Below, one piece after another: positions 28,115 to 38,342 of a stretch of 64,000 nt of DNA. Position numbers and translations under genes: made by a program. Source of the DNA: GCA-003244245 sp963712995 (GTDB lineage: Bacteria; Actinomycetota; Actinomycetes; Mycobacteriales; Pseudonocardiaceae); contig CAVQKH010000025.1 in NCBI GenBank assembly GCA_963712995.1, forward strand, positions 293,996-357,995, in the 5' to 3' direction. Under the pieces are notes generated by a model. The model was given only the letters and a program-made list of their open reading frames with translations. It was not told the origin of the DNA and searched no databases. The first letter of the stretch is position 1. Each line of letters begins with the position of its first letter.

Positions 28115-29845
28115 ATGCACGTGGACCGCTCGGGTAGGCATTACACGGCAGCGGATGGTTCAGAGCGGATCTATCGGCGCGATCTGCTGCGCCGGTCGTA
28201 CCGCGACGAGAACGGCAAGCCGCAGAAGGAAACCCTGGCGAATCTGTCGATGTTGCCCGAAGAAGTGATCATAGCGCTGCGGAAAGCGCTGTCCGGCACG
28301 GTTTTAGTGGAGGCCGATGCGGCGTTTGAGGTAGAACGGACCCTGAGCCACGGCGGGGTCGCCGCGGTGCACGCGATGGCGAGTGGACTCGGCATGAAGG
28401 AACTCTTGGGGCCAGACTGCCGGGAACGTGACCTGGCCTATGGATTGATCCTCTCTCGGGTGCTGCGGCCGACATCGAAACTGTCGACGCGCGACTGGTG
28501 GAACGACACGACACTGGGCACCGACCTCGATATCACGAAGGCGAGCACCGATGAGGTCTACGCCGCCATGGACTGGCTCGGGGCCCGCCAAGAAATCATC
28601 GAAAAGGCACTAGCCGCCCGGCACCTGGCCTCCGGTGGGATCGCCATGTTCGACCTGTCCAGCTCCTGGGTGGAGGGACGCTGCTGCGACTTGGCCGCCT
28701 TCGGATACTCGCGGGACAAAAAACGAGGCCTCCGCCAGATCGAGTACGGACTGCTCACCGACCCGCACGGCCGCCCGGTCGCGATCCGGGTGTTCCCCGG
28801 AAACACCTCCGACACAAAATCGTTCATCGATGCCGTTAGTATCGTGGCCGAGAATTTCGGGCTCACCGACATCACGATGGTCGGCGACCGTGGAATGATC
28901 ACCAACGCCCGTATCAAGGAGCTGCGCACCCGTGCTGGCATGGACTGGATCACCGCTCTGCGCGCCCCCGCGATCGCCGCCCTGGCCAGCGACGACGGGC
29001 CCCTGCAGATGTCCCTGTTCGACACCCAGAACTTCGCCGAAATCACCCACCCCGACTATCCCGATGAGCGACTGATCTGCTGCCGGAATCCCGCGCTGGC
29101 CGACCAACGAGCCCGCAAACGCGAGGAATTGCTCACCGCCACCGACATCGAACTCACCAAAATCGCGGCACGCGTGAACAACGGGAAACTACACGGAGCC
29201 GATGATATCGGCGTGGCCGTCGGAAAAATCGTCAACAAATACAAGATGGCCAAGCACTTCACCCTCGACATCACCGACAACACGTTCGATTACCACCGCC
29301 ACCAAGCACAGATCGACGCCGAAGCCGGACTCGACGGAATCTACGTCATCCGCACCAGTCGCGACACCGAGTCCTTGGACACCCCCGGAGTCATCACCGC
29401 CTACAAAAACCTCGCCCACGTCGAACGCGACTTCCGCATCATCAAAGTCGACGACCTTGACCTGCGTCCCATCTTTCACTACCTGTCCGAACGGGTCCGT
29501 TCTCACGTTTTCCTGTGCATGCTCGCCGCCTACCTCACCTGGCACCTGCGCAAAGCCCTCGCCCCACTCACCTACACCGACGAGCACATCCCACAGCGCA
29601 CCGACCCCGTTTCACCCGCCCAACGCTCATCCAGCGCCAAAGCCAAAGACAAAAATAAGGAAACCCCCGACGGACTGCCCGTACGAAGCTTCCGCGACCT
29701 ACTCGAACACCTCAACAAACTCGACAGAGAAACGATCAACTTCACCGGCCAACGCATCGAGAAGATCACCAACCCCACCCCGACCCAACGGCGCGTCTTC
29801 GAGTTGATCGGCGTTCCCATCCCCCTCACCCTCGCCAACACGTAG
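28115..29845 (+). mobile_element. IS1634-family transposase, apparently intact
   Basis: The frame encodes a 576-aa DDE transposase of the IS4 superfamily from ATG 28115. The candidate triad is D in AMFDLSSSW, D in MVGDRGM and E in LSERVRSH, with the family segment DRGMITNARI. The frame is uninterrupted. An alternative upstream GTG-type start at 28076 adds 13 residues. I could not define terminal inverted repeats. It lies directly after coxM and before the HNH gene. Confidence 0.88.
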
Positions 29846-29923
29846 CCACCAAAATCAGCCTGACCAACGCCGAACCCGCAGGTCACAGCCACACACGCCC
29901 ATGAAGATCAAGTAAGTTCAGTC

Positions 29924-29929
29924 TAGAAT
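29924..29929 (+). promoter_or_regulatory. Possible -10 box of a leaderless HNH gene
   Basis: TAGAAT lies 6 nt before ATG 29936, which would make the transcript start at or near the start codon. A TGAAGA at 29902-29907 is a fair -35 at 16-bp spacing. Leaderless starts are frequent in actinobacteria. Confidence 0.35.
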
Positions 29930-29935
29930 CGGGTC

Positions 29936-31188
29936 ATGTCGAGTGCGGCGTTGTGGCGGAGCAGTGATGCTGAATTGCTCGCCGAGTTGGGGTCGTTGGA
30001 GACCCGGTTGCATTCGACGTGGGCGCAGATGCTTTCGGTGGTCGCCGAGATCGACTCCCGCGGTGTGGCCGCGATGGTGGGATATGGCACCACGATGGAA
30101 TTGGTGCGGGCGATCGCGAGAGTGCCCCGGGGTGAGGCCCGGGCCCGGGTCGATGCCGCTGCCACAGTGTTGCCCGGTCGTGGGCTGGATGGTGCGCCGG
30201 TGGAGCCCAAGCTGCCGGCCACGGCCGCCGCGGTGGCCGAGCACGCGATCGGTGCCGCGGATGTGGCGGTGATCCGTTCGGTGCTGGCGCTGATTCCCGC
30301 GCATCTGGGTGCGGACACGCGCGCTGAGGTGGAAGCCGAGTTGGCCCGGCACGCTCGGACGTTGGATGCTGGGCAGTTGGCGGTGTTGGGCAGTTGGCGG
30401 TGTTGGGCAAGCGGATCCTGGCGTATCTGGATCAGGACGGTCGGCGTCCCAACGACGCCCCTGAGACCCGCCGGTCGCTGCGTTTCCGGGACCGTGACGG
30501 TGGCTATGAGCTGGCCGGGTGGTTGGACCGGGAGGCCGCTGAGATCCTGCGCGCGGCGTTGAGCCCGTTGGCCGCGGCGCGCCCGAGCACCGAGACCGAG
30601 ATCGACCTGCGTTCCGCCGCGCAGCGCGACGCCGATGCGTTGGTGGAGCTGGCGGCCCGCGCGCTGAACGAGGGTGAGTTGCCCACCGAGGGTGGGGAGC
30701 GCCCGCAGGTGGTGGTGACGGTGAGCCTGCCGGTGCTGCAAGGCCGGATCGGTACCGCCTCCTTGTCGCTGGGTGGCCCGATCACCGCCGAGATCGCCCG
30801 GCGCATCGCCTGCGACGCGGGGGTCATCCCGGTGGTGCTGGGGTCCCGGGGTGAGCCACTGGATGTCGGGCGTGCCAGTCGCACCGTCCCGGCCGCGATC
30901 CGCCGCGCGGTCATTCTTCGCGATGGTGGTTGTGCGTTTCCGGGGTGTTCGGTACCGGCCCGCTGGTGCGATATTCATCATTGTGTTCATTGGGTTGATA
31001 ACGGCCCCACCAGCCTGGAGAACTGTGTCGCGCTCTGCGGACGCCACCACCGCCTCATCCACCATTCCCACTGGCGAATCCAGATGACCGGCGGCGTCCC
31101 AGAATTCCACCCACCACCCTGGCTCGGCGGCCCACCCCGCGTCAACCCCCTCCACACCACTCCCAACCTCATCCGGAATCGCCAATAA
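29936..31188 (+). pseudogene. DUF222-HNH endonuclease gene split by a 17-bp tandem duplication
   Basis: The N-terminal half (DUF222, SSAALWRSSDAELLAEL) and C-terminal half (HNH: CAFPGCSVPARWCDIHH and LCGRHHRLIHH) are in different frames. At the junction a 17-bp unit occurs twice head to tail (30371-30387 and 30388-30404). Removing one copy restores a 411-aa protein reading DAGQLAVLGKRILAYLD. This family (M. tuberculosis 13E12 repeat proteins) is multicopy and often disrupted. The C-terminal part alone could still be translated from GTG 30394. Confidence 0.88.
30371..30404 (+). repeat. 17-bp perfect tandem duplication
   Basis: GGGCAGTTGGCGGTGTT is present twice in direct succession; a third partial GGGCA follows. 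It shifts the reading frame of the HNH gene by two. Confidence 0.95.
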
Positions 31189-31204
31189 AGGCTGGCTCCT
31201 GCGC

Positions 31205-31664
31205 TCATTTGCTCACCGCCACATCGGGTGCGAGCCGTTTGGCACGCGCCTTGGTGCGGTCGAGTGGGGGTAGGCGGATCGTCATGGGGCGTTGTTCGGC
31301 CCGGCGGATATGCAGGGACGGTGGTGCGGGGTATTCGCCGTGCGGAGCGTCGGGATGCTGCGGGTGCACCAGGCTCAGCAGCGCCCGCAGGGTCCATTGC
31401 GGCGCGCCTTCATAGGCCCACACCACGACCTTGGGTGTCGAAAATGTCGACGGCGCCGCGTTTCGGTGTTCTGGCGGCGGTGATCCGGGCGAAGTCGCGG
31501 ATGGTGAGCAGATCGATGTAGTGCGGCCAGTGGTAGGCGGCGACCAGAGCGGTCGGCGCTGCCTTGGGCCCGCAGCAGTGCACCGTGAACCCATCGGCCA
31601 GCACGTCCAGCAGCAGCCCTTCGATCTCCGGTGGCAGGCAGCCGACGGTCGTGGTCTCGGTCAT
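31205..31664 (-). pseudogene. Conserved-looking protein of unknown function with a one-base insertion
   Basis: From ATG 31664 the frame reads MTETTTVGCLPPEIEGLLL and YHWPHYIDLLTIRDFARI, then stops unless one base of the GGG run at 31433-31435 is removed; after that it continues KVVVWAYEGAPQWTLRALL to 31205. The corrected protein is 152 aa. I do not recognise the family. The even quality of both halves suggests one recent change. Confidence 0.6.
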
Positions 31665-31894
31665 CTCGTCGCTTCCCGTGCGGTGATTCGGCCTGGTGAT
31701 AATCGAGTGCGAGGCCTGCTCGCTGTCGTCACTGGGCACGATGCCGTGGTCGTGTCGGACGCCGACCTGACATGTCAAGGACGGTGATCGGACGTTTGGC
31801 GGACATCTGCGCTGTCAGCTGGCGCTGATCCGCGTACCAGGTCGCATACTGCTGGCCACGTTATGTGTCCAAGTCGGTTCGGAGGGTGATGGCA

Positions 31895-33247
31895 ATGGCT
31901 GGTGGTCTGCTTCCGCGAACGAGGTTGGAGCAGCTTGTGCGCCAGCTACGGCGTACGAAGGTCGAGTTCCAGAAAGACTTCGCTCGTACGTCGGATCAGC
32001 TCGACGAACGGCTCACCGTCTCGACGCGGCAGGTGACCCGATGGCTTGCGGGGGAACTCGACGGTATTCCGCACGCAGCGGCCTGCCGGGTTCTGGAGCA
32101 GATGTTCGGTGAGCGCGCCGAGCGGCTGTTCGGGCCGCCCGATCCGACGTCTCGGGCCGAGGTCACTACGGTCGAGGTACCGGAGCCGGTATCGGTCGGT
32201 GGCAAACCGGTGGAGGATGTGGCACTGCAGAGGGAGGTGGCGATGGCCGCCGCCGAGTCGGCGCACTTCGGACAGTTCGCCGAGCAGTCCAACGTCGGTC
32301 CGCACACGCTGGAACAGTTCCGCGCGGACCTGACGCGGATCGTCACGACCTATCCGAACCGGCCCGTCTACCCGATATTTGTCGAATTACGTGAGTTGCG
32401 GAACCGGGCGTTCGAGCTACTGGAGGGCCGCCAGTATCCGGAGCAGACCCGCGAGCTGTACCTGGTGGCTGGTGTGTTGTGCGGCGTGCTCGCCAATGCC
32501 ACGTTCGACCTGGGCTGGCTTCCTGCGGCCGAGACACAGGCCCGCACCGCGTTTCTGTGCGCCGAGTTGGCCGGGAACAACGCGCTGCGCGCCTGGGTGC
32601 GGGGCACGCAGAGCCTGGTGGCCTACTGGGACGAGCGACCTCGCGCCGCAGTCGAGTTGGCCGCAGACGGCTGGCGCTATGTCCCAGAGACCGGGACAGC
32701 CAGGGTGCGACTGGCCTCGATCGAGGCCAGGGCCCACGCCCGACTGCGTGATCAGCGGGCCACGGAGAATGCGCTCGCCCGCACCGAGCAGGCCCGCAAC
32801 GAGGTCCGGGGCGCGGACGATCCCGGTGGGATGCTCACGTTCCCTGTGGCCAAGCAGAGTTTCTATACCGCGACCGCGCGGCTATGGCTGGGTGGGCAGG
32901 ACAGCTACCTCGCCGCCGAGCGGGACGCGGCCCATGCCGTCGAGCTCTATGAGGCCGACCCACCGGAGCAGCGCCGACTAGGTGAGCTGTGCCTGGCGCG
33001 GTTAGACCTCGCTGCAGCCCGGCTCGGCCACGACGATCTCGACGGCGCCGTCGAACAGCTTCAGTGCGTGCTGACCACAGCGGCCCAGCGCCGCACGGAC
33101 AGCGTCGTGCGCCGCCTGAATCAGGTGAGCCGCGCGCTGCAGCGACCGAGGTATCAGACTTCCGCGCTAGCGCTGGATCTGCACGACCAGATCCACAGCT
33201 TCACCTGCGACTGTGCACCCCCCGCGCTGCCAGGAGCCAGCGGGTGA
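31895..33247 (+). CDS. Putative regulator with N-terminal DNA-binding and TPR-like domains
   Basis: The 450-aa product begins with a short region that looks like a divergent helix-turn-helix (SDQLDERLTVSTRQVTRWLAGE, key TVSTRQVTRWLAG), followed by about 300 residues of Ala-rich helical repeats resembling TPRs. This layout is common among streptomycete pathway regulators. ATG 31895 is chosen because GGAGGG at 31881-31886 is 8 nt upstream; a GTG at 31865 would add 10 residues. The end overlaps the next gene (GTGA), suggesting a joint function. Confidence 0.75.
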   Translation: MAGGLLPRTRLEQLVRQLRRTKVEFQKDFARTSDQLDERLTVSTRQVTRWLAGELDGIPHAAACRVLEQMFGERAERLFGPPDPTSRAEVTTVEVPEPVSVGGKPVEDVALQREVAMAAAESAHFGQFAEQSNVGPHTLEQFRADLTRIVTTYPNRPVYPIFVELRELRNRAFELLEGRQYPEQTRELYLVAGVLCGVLANATFDLGWLPAAETQARTAFLCAELAGNNALRAWVRGTQSLVAYWDERPRAAVELAADGWRYVPETGTARVRLASIEARAHARLRDQRATENALARTEQARNEVRGADDPGGMLTFPVAKQSFYTATARLWLGGQDSYLAAERDAAHAVELYEADPPEQRRLGELCLARLDLAAARLGHDDLDGAVEQLQCVLTTAAQRRTDSVVRRLNQVSRALQRPRYQTSALALDLHDQIHSFTCDCAPPALPGASG

Positions 33248-34089
33248 GTGCTTCGGTCACGATCGGGCTGCTGCACCCGGGCCGGATGGGGGCTGCCATC
33301 GCCGCGCAGCTCACGGTCAGCGGCCACACTGTCCTGTGGTGTCCCGACGGGCGCAGCACGGCCACCCGCCGACGCGCCGAGGACACCGGCTTGCGTCCGG
33401 CTCCGCTCGGTGAACTGGTCACCAACAGCCAGATCGTCCTGTCGATCTGCCCGCCCGCAGTGGCCGAGGAGATCGCCAACATGGTCGCTGGACTCGGGTA
33501 CCGCGGCGTCTACGTCGAGGCGAACGCGATCAGTCCTGCGCGGATGCACCGGATCACCACCCTGTTCGCCGACGCCGGGTCGACCGTCATCGACGGGTGC
33601 GTCTTCGGGTCACCTCCCGCTGGCCAGTCCCGCGTGCGGCTCTACCTCGCCGGCGTCCTGACCGCAAGTCGTCAGGTCGCGGACCTGTTCACCGGCTCGT
33701 TCGTCGAGCCGGTGATTCTCGGGGAGCACCCGGGCCAGGCCAGCGCGCTGAAGATGACCTTCGCCTGCTTCCAGCGAACCAGCCGCGCCGCGGCCGCCCT
33801 GGCGCACGCGCTGGCCGACGACCACGGCATCACCCAAGCGCTGCTGGCCGAGGCGGAGCGGATGCCCCGCGACATCCTGGCCAACCCGGACTACCTGCCC
33901 AGCGTTGCGGCCCGGGCCTGGCGCTGGGGACCGGAGATGCATGAGGTCGCCGACACCCTGCGCGCCCAGCACCTGCCGCCCGACCTCGCCCTGGCCACCG
34001 CCGAGATCCTGCGTCGCTGGGCCGCCGCCACCACCGACCAACCGCCGGATCTGGCGAGCATCTTGCGGCAGCTCCATGCCGGCACCTGA
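33244..34089 (+). CDS. NAD(P)-binding dehydrogenase, 6-phosphogluconate dehydrogenase-like
   Basis: The 281-aa product has an N-terminal Rossmann segment (TIGLLHPGRMGAAIA) and the beta-hydroxyacid-dehydrogenase-like layout with ILSICPP and the ALKMTFACFQRTS helix bearing the usual Lys. The C-terminal part resembles DUF1932. The substrate is unknown. GTG 33244 overlaps the regulator stop, so the two probably act together. Confidence 0.82.
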   Translation: MSASVTIGLLHPGRMGAAIAAQLTVSGHTVLWCPDGRSTATRRRAEDTGLRPAPLGELVTNSQIVLSICPPAVAEEIANMVAGLGYRGVYVEANAISPARMHRITTLFADAGSTVIDGCVFGSPPAGQSRVRLYLAGVLTASRQVADLFTGSFVEPVILGEHPGQASALKMTFACFQRTSRAAAALAHALADDHGITQALLAEAERMPRDILANPDYLPSVAARAWRWGPEMHEVADTLRAQHLPPDLALATAEILRRWAAATTDQPPDLASILRQLHAGT

Positions 34090-34170
34090 CCGGCGTCACG
34101 CGGGAAGATCAAAAATTACACTGGCAAGCTGACATCCCTGGGAACCCTTGTGGGGCCGGAGGGTGATGGT

Positions 34171-37100
34171 GTGGTTACGCAACACCGTGGCGTGCGTTGG
34201 CGTCTGCCGGGGTCGTCCTGGCGGTCGCGTGTGGGGTGGGGTCTATTCGCGTGGGCGTTGTCGGTGGTGTGTGTTGCGCTGCCGGTATGGGCGGTCACGT
34301 CAGGGAATCTGAATGAGGTAGCCGGCTGGGCGAATATCCTGGCGCTGCCGATCACCGCGCTGGGTCTGGTATTGGTGCTCGCAGACCGGGCCCGGGTGCG
34401 CACCGTGGCCGACACAGTGGATGCTGGGCGGCGGCCGTGGATGGCCCCTCCGTTGGACCGGATGGTGGAGCGACCCGAACTGGGTGATCGGCTGGTGGCC
34501 GCATTGACGGCTCCGACGTCGGCCGAGGTGGGTTTGACGACCGGGCTGCAAGGAGCGGGTGGCTTCGGCAAGACTCGCTTGGCGACGTGGGTGTGTCACC
34601 AGCCGGAGATCGACCAGCGCTATCCGGGCGGCCTGTTATGGGTGACGGTGGGGCAGGAGGTGCGCGGCGCGGACCTCGCGGAGCGCATCAACGACCTGGC
34701 CTTCGTGCTGAGCGGGCAGCGACCAGCGATCTCCGACCCGGACGCCGCCGGAGCTGAGCTGGGCCGGCTGCTGGACGAGCGTGCGGCGGTGCTGCTGGTC
34801 GTCGACGATGTGTGGGAGGAGCCGCAGCTGCGGCCCTTTCGCATCGGCGGTCGGTGCTGCACCCGACTGGTCACCACCCGCATCCCCGACCTGTTGCCCG
34901 TTGACGGACCGCAGATCCGGGTAGACGCGATGTCCGGCGATCAGGCCCGCCAGCTGGTCATGGATAGGGTGCCGGGACTGCCTGCTGATCTGGCGGATCG
35001 GCTGGCGAGTCTGGCTGGACGGTGGCCGGTGCTGCTGAACCTGATCAATGGTGTCCTGCGGCGCCGGGTGGCACGGGGGCAGCGGCCAGAGCGCGCAGCA
35101 GCCGAGATCGTGGACTGCCTGGTTGCGGACGGGCCGGTGGCGTTCGATCCGGCCCGGCCTGCGGATCGCAACCAAGCGGTGGCGGCGACCATCGCGGCCA
35201 GCCTGGTCCTGGTGGACCCGGCCGATCGGCAGCGCTACCTCGACCTGGCGATCTTCCCCGAAGACGTCGACATTCCGCTGGATGTGCTGAGACTGCTCTG
35301 GCCCGGTTGCCGGGTCGAGGCACTGTGCGAGGAGCTGGTCGGGCTGGGGCTGGTCGCCGACCACCGGCTGGATCCACCAGGGCCGCGCCTGGTGCTGCAC
35401 GACGTTATGCGCGCCTACCTGCAGACTCGCCGTAGCGCCCCAGAACAGGCGGAGGTACACCGGCGGTTGACTGCTCCTGCGGCCGAACTCCTTCCCATCT
35501 CCGAGAGACCGAGCGCGCCGTGGTGGCTGTTGCCGGCGCACGCCGGCTACCTGTGGCGTTACCTGCCTTATCACCTGCACAAGGCGGGTCAAGACGACGC
35601 CCTGGCCGATCTGGTCTGTGATCTGCGGTGGGTGGAGGCCAAGACCCGGCGATTCGGATCGGTAGTGACTGTCGAGGCCGACCTGGAGCTGGTCGACACA
35701 CCCACGGCTGCCACGTTGCGGCAAGTGCTTCGGCATGCCGCGCCCCTGCTCGGTCCGATCGATCCACCGGCCGCCCTCGGCGCGACCCTCGCCAGCCGAG
35801 TGCACGGCATACCCGCGCTGCAAGCCGCTCTCGAGAACTACCGGACCGTGCTGCCCCGACCACGACTGGAACCCGCCTGGCCGCTCCCCGACCAGCCTGA
35901 CCTGGATCAGCTAGCCACTCCGATCGGTCACACCGGTGGAGTGTGGGGTTGCGCATTCTCCCCGGACGGGGCACTTCTCGCCACCACCAGCAGCGATGGG
36001 ACGGTGCGGCTATGGAAGGTCGGTGACGGTACCCAACAGGCGGTCCTCACCGGGCACACCGGCGGAGTGTGGGATTGCTCGTTCTCTCCCGACGGGACCC
36101 TGCTCGCCACCACCAGCGACGACCGGACCGTCCGCCTCTGGGACATCGCCACTGACGCGCATGCGACGGTGTTGGCTGGCCACGAAGACTGGGTGACAAG
36201 CTGCGCGTTCTCCCCCGATGGGGCACTGCTCGCCACTACCAGCAGCGATGGGACGGTGCGGCTGTGGCAGGTCAGCGACGGCACCCAGTGCGCAGTGCTG
36301 ACCGGACACACCAGCCGGACGAACGGTTGTGCGTTCTCCCCGGACGGCACTGTACTAGCCACCGCCAGCGGCGATGGGACGGTGCGGCTGTGGCAGGTCA
36401 GCGACGGCACCCAGTACGCAGTACTGACCGGACACACTGGCCATGTGCGCGGCTGTGCGTTCTCCCCAGATGGAGCTCTGCTCGCCACCACCAGCGACGA
36501 CCGGACAGCGCGGCTATGGCAGCTTGCTACCGGTGCGGAGGTGGCGCTACTGATCGGACACACCAGCCGGACGAACGGCTGTGCGTTCTCCCCGGACGGA
36601 GCCCTGCTGGCTACCACCAGCAGCGATGGGACGGTGCGGCTGTGGCAGGTCAGCGACGGTACCCCACACGCAGTACTGGCCGGACACACCAGCTGGGTGA
36701 ACGGCTGTGCGTTTTCCCCGGATGGTGCTTTGCTTGCCACAGCTAGCAACGACCAGGCGGTGCGGTTGTGGCAGGTCAGCGATGGCACCGAGTACGCAGT
36801 GCTGATCGGGCACGGCCACGCGATGCGGGGCTGTGCGTTCTCCCCGGACGGTGTTCTGCTTGCCACCACCGGCGACGACCAGGCGGTGCGACTGAGGCAG
36901 GTCAGCGACGGCACCACTGTCGCAGTATTGACCGGACACACCAGTCGGGCGAGCCGGTGCGCGTTCTCCCCGGACGGGGATCTACTCGCTACCACCAGCA
37001 ACGATGGGACTGTTCGGCTGTGGCAGGCCAGCGACGGCACCCCACGCGCGGTGCTGACCGGACACACCAGCTGGGTACGGGGCTGTGCGTTCTCTCCGGA

Positions 37101-37662
37101 TGGTGCTCTGCTCGCCACCACCAGTAACGACCAGGCGGTGCGGCTATGGCAGGTCAGGGACGGCACCCCACATGCGTTGTTGACCGGGCATACCAGCTGG
37201 GTTCGGGGCTGCGCATTCTCTCCTGACGGTGCTCTGCTCGCCACCGCCAGCCACGATGGGACGGTGCGGTTGTGGCAGGTCAGCGACGGCATCCAACACG
37301 CAATACTGACCGGACACAGCGACTGGGTGAACGACTGTGCGTTCTCTCCGGATGGTGCTCTGCTTGCCACCTCCAGCAATGACCTAACGGTGCGGCTGTG
37401 GCGGGTCAGCGACGGTACTCAATATGCGGTACTGACCGGACACGTCAGCTGGGTCGATCGGTGCGCGTTCTCCCCGGATGGCACTCTGCTCGCTACCGCC
37501 AGCAACGACCAAACAGTGCGGCTGTGGCAGGTCGCTAGTGGTCGATGCCACTGTGCCCTCCGATTAGCTAGCCCCGTGGTCGGGATTGCCTGGCATCCCG
37601 ACGCAACCACTCTCTGCGCTGTCGGTGGAGCTGGCGTTTACCTGCTCAACTATCTGCCGTAG
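34171..37662 (+). CDS. Membrane NB-ARC ATPase with a 13+1 WD40 repeat array
   Basis: The 1163-aa product starts with two hydrophobic segments (about residues 21-41 and 52-71), then an NB-ARC module with P-loop GAGGFGKT (about 129), Walker B VLLVVDDVWEE (about 206) and an MHD-like VLHDVMRAYL. From about residue 584 come 13 WD40 repeats of 42 residues, nearly identical (GHTSWVNGCAFSPDGALLAT pattern), and one degenerate repeat, enough for two seven-bladed propellers. STAND ATPases with WD40 sensors serve signalling or antiphage defence; which applies here cannot be told. GTG 34171 has GGAGG 8 nt upstream; GTG 34150 would add 7 residues. Confidence 0.9.
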   Translation: MVTQHRGVRWRLPGSSWRSRVGWGLFAWALSVVCVALPVWAVTSGNLNEVAGWANILALPITALGLVLVLADRARVRTVADTVDAGRRPWMAPPLDRMVERPELGDRLVAALTAPTSAEVGLTTGLQGAGGFGKTRLATWVCHQPEIDQRYPGGLLWVTVGQEVRGADLAERINDLAFVLSGQRPAISDPDAAGAELGRLLDERAAVLLVVDDVWEEPQLRPFRIGGRCCTRLVTTRIPDLLPVDGPQIRVDAMSGDQARQLVMDRVPGLPADLADRLASLAGRWPVLLNLINGVLRRRVARGQRPERAAAEIVDCLVADGPVAFDPARPADRNQAVAATIAASLVLVDPADRQRYLDLAIFPEDVDIPLDVLRLLWPGCRVEALCEELVGLGLVADHRLDPPGPRLVLHDVMRAYLQTRRSAPEQAEVHRRLTAPAAELLPISERPSAPWWLLPAHAGYLWRYLPYHLHKAGQDDALADLVCDLRWVEAKTRRFGSVVTVEADLELVDTPTAATLRQVLRHAAPLLGPIDPPAALGATLASRVHGIPALQAALENYRTVLPRPRLEPAWPLPDQPDLDQLATPIGHTGGVWGCAFSPDGALLATTSSDGTVRLWKVGDGTQQAVLTGHTGGVWDCSFSPDGTLLATTSDDRTVRLWDIATDAHATVLAGHEDWVTSCAFSPDGALLATTSSDGTVRLWQVSDGTQCAVLTGHTSRTNGCAFSPDGTVLATASGDGTVRLWQVSDGTQYAVLTGHTGHVRGCAFSPDGALLATTSDDRTARLWQLATGAEVALLIGHTSRTNGCAFSPDGALLATTSSDGTVRLWQVSDGTPHAVLAGHTSWVNGCAFSPDGALLATASNDQAVRLWQVSDGTEYAVLIGHGHAMRGCAFSPDGVLLATTGDDQAVRLRQVSDGTTVAVLTGHTSRASRCAFSPDGDLLATTSNDGTVRLWQASDGTPRAVLTGHTSWVRGCAFSPDGALLATTSNDQAVRLWQVRDGTPHALLTGHTSWVRGCAFSPDGALLATASHDGTVRLWQVSDGIQHAILTGHSDWVNDCAFSPDGALLATSSNDLTVRLWRVSDGTQYAVLTGHVSWVDRCAFSPDGTLLATASNDQTVRLWQVASGRCHCALRLASPVVGIAWHPDATTLCAVGGAGVYLLNYLP

Positions 37663-37690
37663 AGCCGGGAACGATATCGATTCTCAGGAT

Positions 37691-38260
37691 TCAGCGAGCT
37701 CGCCAGGCGAGGGGAGAGGTGCGCAGCGCGGCGTCGGCGATGCGACGTGCGGCGTCGGTGTGCAGGCCGGCGCGGGAGGAGTCGATCCAGCCTTGCGTCC
37801 TGGCGTAACCCGCGTCCTGGTACTCGATCGCTTGGATCAGGCATTCGAGCTTGTCGGCGTCTTTCGCGCAGCGTGCCTCGGGAGTGTGCTGTGTCTCGTA
37901 CTCGACCACCGACTCCTGGACGGTCTTGCGGGCGGTGTCGGGCAGCGCGGCGGTCTGGTCGGCGGTGATCACTTCGGGGGAGCGCTGGTCGAGGTACGGG
38001 CAGGCGGTGTGCGGGATATCGCCGGTGCGGGTCTCCTGCGAGTCGTGCCAGATCGCGAGCAGCGCCGCCCGGCCTGGCTCAGCGCCCTCGATCGCCGCGA
38101 TGAGCGAGGCGAGTTGGGCGACCCGCAGGCTGTGTTCCGCGACCGACTCGGGATCGCGGACCCCGAGATGCCACCAGCCGGCGCGTCGGATCCGCTTGAG
38201 CAACCCGAGCTCGAAGGCGAAGCTCGCGACGGCGGCGGCGTCCTGTTCGTCTGGATTCAC
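37691..38260 (-). CDS. HD-domain phosphohydrolase (YfbR/5'-deoxynucleotidase-like)
   Basis: The 189-aa product has the HD metal-binding set: H in SVAEHSLR, HD in AIWHDSQE and a later D in CAKDADKLE, plus GDIPH. This arrangement matches YfbR-like deoxynucleoside monophosphatases. GTG 38260 is chosen because AGGG lies 8 nt before it; GTG 38278 would add six residues. It is divergent from coxG, with 82 bp between the starts. Confidence 0.85.
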   Translation of the reverse strand: MNPDEQDAAAVASFAFELGLLKRIRRAGWWHLGVRDPESVAEHSLRVAQLASLIAAIEGAEPGRAALLAIWHDSQETRTGDIPHTACPYLDQRSPEVITADQTAALPDTARKTVQESVVEYETQHTPEARCAKDADKLECLIQAIEYQDAGYARTQGWIDSSRAGLHTDAARRIADAALRTSPLAWRAR

Positions 38261-38342
38261 GATCGCGACCCTACTCACCGGTGCTTGAGGTGAACTGCAT
38301 CGCAGGCAGCGCCGCAGCTGCTGTAGTGAGAAGCTGATCGGC

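Noticed and set aside
27818..28141. - strand frame covering the coxM end and the gap before the transposase
   Set aside because: Part of it is antisense to coxM, and the remainder has no recognisable domain or start signal.
35928..37379. A 483-codon repetitive frame antisense to the WD40 array
   Set aside because: Its repeats (ASRAPSGENAQ-type) are the complement of the WD40 DNA repeats and carry no own start signal.
34171..37662. CRISPR array or minisatellite in the repeated region
   Set aside because: The 126-bp periodicity is coding and keeps a WD40 pattern without spacer structure.
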